A stretch of 19,280 bases of DNA, taken from positions 1 to 19,280 of the forward strand of contig JBHIBY010000048.1 in the NCBI GenBank assembly GCA_046759305.1. The letters run 5' to 3'. Both the position numbers and the translations under genes were made by a program. The notes beneath the pieces are model-generated. The model did no database searches and was not told where the DNA came from. It saw nothing but the letters and a program-made list of their open reading frames with translations. Of the stretch, positions 14,515 through 19,280 are shown piece after piece. The first letter of the stretch is position 1. Each line of letters starts with the position of its first letter. The stretch comes from JADFRG01 sp046759305. Its GTDB lineage: Bacteria > Chloroflexota > Anaerolineae > Anaerolineales > E44-bin32.

Positions 14515-15497
14515 GATTCCGGCTTATTTTGCTGCTAGTTCCAGTGGTCATCGTCGGCTGTTCATCAGGATCGAACGAAATCGCCAGTCTCGGCCATGCT
14601 GGGCGCATGGTCTATAGCCAGGGTCCAGAAGGGCTCTGGGAGGTTGACTTGGAGAGCGGTAAGATCAGACAGCTGTGGAAGTTGACGGATGGAGGCTTTC
14701 TTTCGGAAGTAGCGGTGTCTCCTGACGGATTAGAAGTCGCCATGGCCTATGCTCCGCAGACCGATTCGCCAATCCCGCGCGCCGACATTTATCGGGGAAA
14801 CGTGGATGGCTCCAACCCCCAGCCGCTTTTGGTCCATCGCAGTCTATATGAGGCATTCAACCATCCTACCTGGTCACCTGACGGCAAGTGGATTTACTTC
14901 ACCCGCAGTGATGTCTTGATCGACGACGATGCAGGCACGGGTTTACCCGTGGTAAACATTGAGCGTGTCGAGTCTGGGGGTGGCGAACCGGAGTTAGTAC
15001 TTGAAGACGCCGAACAACCTAACTTCTCCGCGGATGGTTCCCGATTGGCATTCTTGCACTTCAATCAAGAAACTTTTACACGCAGCTTGTGGGTGGCAAA
15101 TACAGACGGATCTGAGCCGGTGGAGATTCTGCCCGATACTGTGTTTTTCGACCTTGCAAGTCCACGGCTGTCACCGGATGGCGAGATACTCGCTTTCGCC
15201 GGTTCCGGTGAATTGACAGTTGGCGCTGAGCCTTCGCTCTCAATATTTGCCAGGCTATTTGAGGTTTATCCGGCGTACGCGCACGGCTTGCCGTGGGACT
15301 TCTACACGATACCGGCTACGGGCGGAGAAGTCACGAAAATCACTAGCTGGGGAACCGATGGCGCTGTGCTGTCATGGTCCCCGGATGGGGATGACCTAGC
15401 TCTGATGCACCTTGGCGGGCTTTTCGTGACAGGGTCGGGCGAGCCGATAATGCTGGCCGAAACGCCCAATCACGGTGGCGTTGATTGGACGGAATGA
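14511..15497 (+). CDS. TolB/WD40-like beta-propeller lipoprotein
   Basis: 328 aa. A signal peptide with lipobox VIVGC (Cys17). Five or more propeller blades are marked by VSPDGLEVAMA, WSPDGKWIYF, FSADGSRLAFL, LSPDGEILAFA and WSPDGDDLALM. This is the pattern of TolB/PD40 repeats, which usually mediate protein binding at the envelope. The ATGA overlap with the cytochrome fusion implies co-translation, so it may scaffold or partner the membrane complex. No catalytic residues were recognised. Confidence 0.85.
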   Translation: MRFRLILLLVPVVIVGCSSGSNEIASLGHAGRMVYSQGPEGLWEVDLESGKIRQLWKLTDGGFLSEVAVSPDGLEVAMAYAPQTDSPIPRADIYRGNVDGSNPQPLLVHRSLYEAFNHPTWSPDGKWIYFTRSDVLIDDDAGTGLPVVNIERVESGGGEPELVLEDAEQPNFSADGSRLAFLHFNQETFTRSLWVANTDGSEPVEILPDTVFFDLASPRLSPDGEILAFAGSGELTVGAEPSLSIFARLFEVYPAYAHGLPWDFYTIPATGGEVTKITSWGTDGAVLSWSPDGDDLALMHLGGLFVTGSGEPIMLAETPNHGGVDWTE

Positions 15498-15562
15498 ATA
15501 GTGGGAACTTGTTTGGAGGTATTCTGACCCTCATCTTCGCCAGGATCTGCCGCTACGGATAA
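15494..15562 (+). CDS. Putative 22-codon coupled micro-ORF
   Basis: ATG 15494 overlaps the propeller stop (ATGA), and its TAA (15560-15562) overlaps the start of the next gene as TAATG. It encodes MNSGNLFGGILTLIFARICR plus two residues, with a hydrophobic centre that could be a tiny membrane peptide. It contains an internal GGAGGT (15515-15520) with no start codon at normal spacing. It may act only as a coupling device carrying ribosomes across the 64-nt gap. Confidence 0.35.
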   Translation: MNSGNLFGGILTLIFARICRYG

Positions 15563-16389
15563 TGGCAGTGGAGTCGGAGAGACCCCTTCCTTATCCGAGC
15601 CGCGATCGCATCGGAGCACTAACGGCACTGATCCTCATCGCCTACGCGCTGATCCGTGTAGTCACTCTTCCGACGTTGGAAGCCGAATTGGCGTTGTTAG
15701 GTCTCCTGGTGCCATTGAGCATCGACGTGCGGGTGATCATGCTTTCTCTGGCATCAATACTCGCCGCTACCGGAGCACTGTGGGTGGTTCAGTCTCACCC
15801 CTTGGCTCGCATACGCAACCCTGAATATCCGATCGGCCTGCTGCCTGGTTTGGCGGCGCTTGGGATGGGTGCCACCCTCAATCAGCTGCCAGTGGGCTCC
15901 GCTTGGTTGATCGGCTTGATTTTTGCAGGAGGGCTGCTCGCCGCTGTGTTGTATGCAGAATTTGTCGTGTTCGATGAGCGCGATCCACGAGCCCATGGCG
16001 CTATGGCAGGGCTGCGGTCCTTGGGGATCGTTCTTGTTGTAGGCGTAGCGTTTGCGGCGCTGACGAGCGGGCTTAGAGCAGTATTTAGCGTGCCGGCCAT
16101 ATTTGCGGCAAGCACGACTGTATGTTGGCGCTCACTTAAACTCGAAGCGGCTCGCGAGGCGGTATGGCCTTATTCAATTGCTAGCGGCCTGATTGCGTCG
16201 CAGATTGTCTGGGGTTTGCATTACTGGCCGGCGCGCCCAATGCAAGTGGCGTTGGTGGTGGGCTTGACGACCTACGTGGCCATCGGACTGCTGGTCGCGC
16301 TCCTACGAAAAACGCTCAGCCTGCGAATTGCTTATGAATTTGCAGGTGTATCCTTATTGGTCCTCGCCGGCGTGCTCTTCCTTGCCTAG
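15562..16389 (+). CDS. Polytopic membrane protein, unknown function
   Basis: 275 aa. ATG 15562 is reached through TAATG from the micro-ORF and has no clear Shine-Dalgarno of its own. After a polar N-terminus (MAVESERPLPYPSRDRIG) there are about eight hydrophobic segments (starting near residues 18, 40, 57, 90, 112, 150, 173, 200, 228 and 255; some may pair). Basic or acidic loops include VVFDERDPRAHG and RSLKLEAARE. No cofactor-binding motif is evident. As last gene of the copper/redox operon it may be a membrane partner, but no family is recognised. Its 3' end overlaps the convergent metallopeptidase gene by 36 nt. Confidence 0.75.
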   Translation: MAVESERPLPYPSRDRIGALTALILIAYALIRVVTLPTLEAELALLGLLVPLSIDVRVIMLSLASILAATGALWVVQSHPLARIRNPEYPIGLLPGLAALGMGATLNQLPVGSAWLIGLIFAGGLLAAVLYAEFVVFDERDPRAHGAMAGLRSLGIVLVVGVAFAALTSGLRAVFSVPAIFAASTTVCWRSLKLEAAREAVWPYSIASGLIASQIVWGLHYWPARPMQVALVVGLTTYVAIGLLVALLRKTLSLRIAYEFAGVSLLVLAGVLFLA

Positions 16390-16749
16390 ATCCAGGGTGA
16401 GTTCAACCTCAGTTACCAGGTTCTCTTCATATATATAAGCCCGGCACACCCAATCCCCTGCCTCTTGAAACCAGATAAGCTGAACAGCCTCAGGATAAGC
16501 TGCTTCTTCTAAGTCTATTTGGGATGGACCCGACGGACCAGAGGGGTGAGAATGATAGATGGCCAACAGCTCAAGACCGCGTTCCTCAAATCCAAATAAC
16601 GCTTGAATCTGTTCCGCTGGATCCATTCGAAAGCGGAGCGGACTCTCCGCTACGTTTCTGACGGGAACAATCTGGCTTACGCGGAGATTGGTTCCGCCGA
16701 GAAGACCACAGGCCTCGATGGAGGTATCTTGTGAGACGTGGTCGAGCAT
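16354..16749 (-). CDS. JAMM/MPN+ metallopeptidase (Mov34/JAB family)
   Basis: 131 aa from ATG 16749. The JAMM zinc motif is complete: Glu12 in IEACGLLGG, then HSHPSGPSGPSQID (His66, His68, Ser76, Asp79), matching HxH-x7-S-x2-D. Bacterial members cleave isopeptide-like bonds, for example from small sulfur-carrier proteins. The conserved family N-terminus lies upstream of this ATG: in-frame AIHISSEHFQL precedes MLDHV. No ATG/GTG/TTG is available there; a CTG at 16806 overlaps the aspartase stop as CTGA and would give about 150 aa. No ThiS/MoaD partner is in the window. Downstream of the aspartase gene in the same direction; overlaps the convergent membrane protein. Confidence 0.83.
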   Translation of the reverse strand: MLDHVSQDTSIEACGLLGGTNLRVSQIVPVRNVAESPLRFRMDPAEQIQALFGFEERGLELLAIYHSHPSGPSGPSQIDLEEAAYPEAVQLIWFQEAGDWVCRAYIYEENLVTEVELTLDLGKEEHAGEDQ

Positions 16750-16802
16750 CAGCTGGAAGTGCTCGGATGAGATATGGATCGCATCCGGGGCCTGAAAGCG
16801 GC

Positions 16803-18236
16803 TCAGCGGTGAATACCACCCTCGGTCAGACGTCGCATATCGCCCAATGCCCCCTCAAGTTCTTCTTCGGTTAGCGGCCGCTCGTCAATGACGTGCATCA
16901 AAGTCTCGGCTTCGAGTTTCTCCCTCGCAACCGTTCCAACAGTTGTATTTCGCGACATTGCTTCCTTTACCAGCTCTGCCCCTTGACTGTAGCCGATCAG
17001 CGGATTGAGTGCAGTAACCACGATGGCGTTTCTCTCCAGCCAGCCAAAGGCCTTGTCCTCATTTGCAGTCAATCCCAAAACACAGCGCTGCGTGAATGCA
17101 CGGACCGAGCCGATCGTCACCTGCATCATCTCAAAGAGGTTGTGCGCCATTATGGGCATCATCACGTTGAGTTCTAGTTGCCCGGCTTGTGCTGCGAGCG
17201 AAACGGTCGTATCGCAACCGATCACATGGTACATGGCCATGTTGAGCATTTCGGCCAGCACCGGATTGACCTTGCCCGGCATGATGCTGGACCCGGGTTG
17301 AACCGCCGGTAGGCGAAGCTCATCTAGACCGGTCGCGGGGCCCGACGACAGCAGCCGAAAGTCATTGGCAATGCGGGTGAGGGTCAGCGCCAGAGTTCTC
17401 TGTGCTGCGGAGAAATCCACCATATCCGCCATCGACTGCATGCTTTCGAATAAATTGTCAGAGGGCTCAAGCTGAATTCCCGAGAGCTCTTGGAGCCGTA
17501 CCACCATTCGTTGATGGTATTCCGGATGCGCATTCAGTCCTGTGCCAGTGGCGGTGCCACCAATGCCCATGCGTCTCAAACCTTCAGCGGCCTGTTCAAT
17601 TCGCTCTCGGTCTCGGGCCACGGCCTTAGCGTAGCCCCCAAACTCCTGGCCCAAACGAATGGGGACCGCGTCCTGTAGGTGGGTTCGCCCAGATTTCACA
17701 ATCGAGTCGAACTCGATTGACTTCTCTCCCAACGCAGCGGCCAGTTCATCAACCACCTCCAGCAGCTGGTCTAAGCGCCAGAGACACCCAAGCCGGATAG
17801 CAGTTGGGATCGTGTCGTTCGTGGATTGTGCCATGTTGACGTGATCGTTCGGATGGACGCGATACTCTCCCAGATCGCCCCCGATGAGAATCGATGCTCG
17901 ATTTGCTATCACTTCATTTGTATTCATGTTGTGACTGGTGCCTGCACCAGCCTGGAATGGGTCAACAACAAACTCATCATCCCAGTTCCCATCGATCACT
18001 TCCTGTGCTGCGTTGACGATGGGGTCTGCAAGATCTTGATCAAGCAAACCCAGATCGGCATTTACCTCGGCTGCAGCTCGCTTGATAGTTGCCATTGACC
18101 AAATGAATGCTCGCCAGGGCCGCAAACCTGTAATTGGAAAATTCTCTACCGCACGCATGGTTTGCGCACCGTACAGAGCATCACTCGGAACCTCAATGTC
18201 TCCCAGCGAGTCTTTCTCAATGCGGACGTCGCTCAT
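16803..18236 (-). CDS. aspA: Aspartase/class II fumarase family enzyme, likely aspartate ammonia-lyase
   Basis: 477 aa. Start ATG 18236 is chosen over GTG 18260 because GAGGAG lies 5 nt upstream and MSDVRIEKDSLG is the usual family start. Motifs: LYGAQTMRAVENF, GAGTS.NMNTNEV, QSTND, SGRTHLQDAVP, and the signature GSSIMPGKVNP with the catalytic serine loop and Lys. The STND in place of fumarase SSND, AGQLELNVM and the DAVP...LGQEF segment favour aspartase (L-aspartate to fumarate plus ammonia). AVENFP and AQT are also typical of FumC, so fumarase remains possible. Length matches the family. Transcribed after the ferredoxin terminator, so it probably has its own promoter in 18237-18330. Confidence 0.85.
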   Translation of the reverse strand: MSDVRIEKDSLGDIEVPSDALYGAQTMRAVENFPITGLRPWRAFIWSMATIKRAAAEVNADLGLLDQDLADPIVNAAQEVIDGNWDDEFVVDPFQAGAGTSHNMNTNEVIANRASILIGGDLGEYRVHPNDHVNMAQSTNDTIPTAIRLGCLWRLDQLLEVVDELAAALGEKSIEFDSIVKSGRTHLQDAVPIRLGQEFGGYAKAVARDRERIEQAAEGLRRMGIGGTATGTGLNAHPEYHQRMVVRLQELSGIQLEPSDNLFESMQSMADMVDFSAAQRTLALTLTRIANDFRLLSSGPATGLDELRLPAVQPGSSIMPGKVNPVLAEMLNMAMYHVIGCDTTVSLAAQAGQLELNVMMPIMAHNLFEMMQVTIGSVRAFTQRCVLGLTANEDKAFGWLERNAIVVTALNPLIGYSQGAELVKEAMSRNTTVGTVAREKLEAETLMHVIDERPLTEEELEGALGDMRRLTEGGIHR

Positions 18237-18330
18237 GGATCTCCTCTCGGTGAGTTTCACCCCTAATCCTTGCTTGTTGGATGAAAGCCTCGGTCTTCAT
18301 GCTTCGGGCCTCCGATCCTCACTACAATCG

Positions 18331-18353
18331 AAAAAGGGAGCCCGAAGGCTCCC
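18331..18353 (-). terminator. Rho-independent terminator of the ferredoxin gene
   Basis: On the minus strand, GGGAGCC-TTCG-GGCTCCC followed directly by TTTTT: a 7-bp perfect GC-rich stem closed by a stable UUCG tetraloop and a U tract. It begins 25 nt after the ferredoxin stop. Confidence 0.9.
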
Positions 18354-18378
18354 TCCCCAAGCCTAATGCGTGATTTGA

Positions 18379-18792
18379 CTACTCATCCAAGGCCTTGTAA
18401 CCCATGCCATCCGTGAAGAAGTCATAATTGGGCGGGATGTCGGGCGAGAAGTCGATCTCCTCTCCGGATTCGGCTACTCGGGTCGCAACCACTTTGACCG
18501 CGTTTCCATGCTCGTCTTCACCTTCCCATGGCGCATCAAATCCGGCCGTCCCTTGCGGCATGCTTAAGACTTCGCCGCCTTTAGCGACAAAGTCCGTAGG
18601 CACCTCTTCCTCAGGGAAGATAGCCTCGTATGGACACTCCGGAATGCAGGCTCCACAATCGATGCAGGTATCTGGATCAATGTAGAACCAGGGCCACTGC
18701 TCAACCGGCTTGCCCGGGATGATGCACTCTACTGGGCATACATCCACACACGAACTGTCTCGCAGGCAAAGACTAGTGATAATGTAGGTCAT
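18379..18792 (-). CDS. 7Fe-type ferredoxin with C-terminal extension
   Basis: 137 aa; the Shine-Dalgarno GGAGG lies 7 nt upstream of ATG 18792. Cysteines: Cys9, Cys15, Cys19 (CP), Cys23, then Cys43, Cys46, Cys49, Cys53 (CIDCGACIPECP). This fits FdxA-like [3Fe-4S][4Fe-4S] ferredoxins: Cys9/15/53 for the 3Fe site and Cys19/43/46/49 for the 4Fe site. The first motif has only five residues between Cys9 and Cys15, where the family usually has seven, and lacks the extra Cys. After EEEVP a ~70-residue acidic tail follows (GGEVLSMPQGTAGFDAPWEG, ending NYDFFTDGMGYKALDE), absent from classical short ferredoxins. Cytoplasmic electron carrier; the partner is unknown. Confidence 0.88.
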   Translation of the reverse strand: MTYIITSLCLRDSSCVDVCPVECIIPGKPVEQWPWFYIDPDTCIDCGACIPECPYEAIFPEEEVPTDFVAKGGEVLSMPQGTAGFDAPWEGEDEHGNAVKVVATRVAESGEEIDFSPDIPPNYDFFTDGMGYKALDE

Positions 18793-19119
18793 TCATTTCC
18801 TCCAACGATAGGGGTTGCTCTAACCCGCTGCCTTTAAACTCGTCTACTGACTTCAGCACAGTTTACAACGTTCCTTTGCGCGGCAACATAGGGGTCTAAT
18901 AGCTCACGTAGTATGCCGCTTTCTAACATCAATACCAAGGATGGGTGTCATGCCTTCTGATAGAGGAGAGTCATGATTTTCCGTCGATAATTCCTGAAGT
19001 GCCTTAGCGAGTACACTCGATTTTAGACTCCTGCGTCGCATAACGTCAAGCTTTCTGCGCAACATCATTCTTTTGGCGCAGATAGATGTCGGATTAGGAT
19101 CTGTAGGTTAGCCTGGTTC
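18793..19119. other. 327-nt intergenic region upstream of the ferredoxin
   Basis: No gene seen. It presumably contains the ferredoxin promoter; a weak minus-strand pair TTGGTA-17 nt-CATACT is the best match found. A hairpin TCTGCGC (19054-19060) / GCGCAGA (19076-19082) lies after the stop of the right-edge gene and may be its 3' structure, but no T tract follows. Confidence 0.35.
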
Positions 19120-19280
19120 TCAAGGCTCAATTTCCGAACAAAAGTCACTCTCAGCTGTTTGTACCGCAGCCACCTTATCCGGTCCCCCCTCAATCTCCTC
19201 GAACCTCGCCCAGTTGTTGCATAGGGTGATCTCCAGCCCAGGTGATATCTCAAGGGCACGCCGGCTCAGTTCCAGAGCAT
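19120..19280 (-). CDS. C-terminal end of a protein cut by the window edge (TPR-like)
   Basis: The minus frame is open from the edge to TGA at 19120-19122, 52 residues. It starts ALELSRRALEISPGLEI, a tetratricopeptide-like helix, continues TLCNNWARFEEIEGG and ends AESDFCSEIEP. Composition and the ALELSRRALEISP pattern look protein-coding; a competing overlapping frame is Arg-rich and unlike a protein. Function cannot be assigned from this fragment. Confidence 0.5.
   Translation of the reverse strand, partial: ALELSRRALEISPGLEITLCNNWARFEEIEGGPDKVAAVQTAESDFCSEIEP

Noticed and set aside
18237..18260. GTG start adding eight residues to the aspartase-family enzyme
   Set aside because: The GAGGAG site lies inside this segment, properly spaced for ATG 18236.
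19065..19259. 64-codon Arg-rich frame at the right edge
   Set aside because: The alternative frame ending at 19120 has a far more protein-like composition and a TPR-like pattern.

Overview
The window looks like part of a Chloroflexota chromosome, probably from an environmental or metagenome-assembled genome. This is an inference. It rests on TadE/TadG-type secreted proteins with long Pro-Thr-Asn linkers of the PTNTPTPT type, the CopC/CopD/cytochrome c fusion, moderately high GC, and dense head-to-tail genes with 4-base ATGA overlaps. No RNA genes, insertion sequences or CRISPR arrays are visible.

Left region (1-10253, all minus strand). A truncated membrane protein sits at the left edge, followed by a hairpin (320-352). 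Then come two copies of a three-gene pseudopilin cassette. In transcription order the first is TadE type A (8601-9269), TadG with a von Willebrand A domain (6988-8604) and TadE type B with a C-terminal domain (5684-6976). The second is TadE type A with three extra C-terminal domains (3335-5284), TadG (1672-3327) and TadE type B with one domain (376-1638). A full-length prepilin peptidase (9462-10253) lies just upstream and could process the four TadE-like proteins. No Flp pilin, Tad ATPase or secretin gene is in the window, so these would be minor or tip components of an export/pilus machine encoded elsewhere. A ~120-residue two-cysteine domain occurs five times across three of these proteins.

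Middle region (10363-16389, plus strand). This looks like a copper/redox envelope locus. It encodes a small His-rich membrane protein, a lipoprotein with an acidic/His tail, a CopC-like protein, a CopC-CopD-YtkA-like-cytochrome c fusion, a WD40/TolB-like lipoprotein, a 22-codon micro-ORF, and a polytopic membrane protein. From CopC to the last gene, every junction is an overlapping stop/start, which implies one translationally coupled operon.

Right region (16354-19280, minus strand). This holds a JAMM-type metallopeptidase whose 3' end overlaps the plus-strand operon, an aspartase/fumarase family enzyme, a 7Fe-type ferredoxin with an unusual C-terminal extension and a strong UUCG terminator, and the C-terminal end of a gene cut by the window edge.
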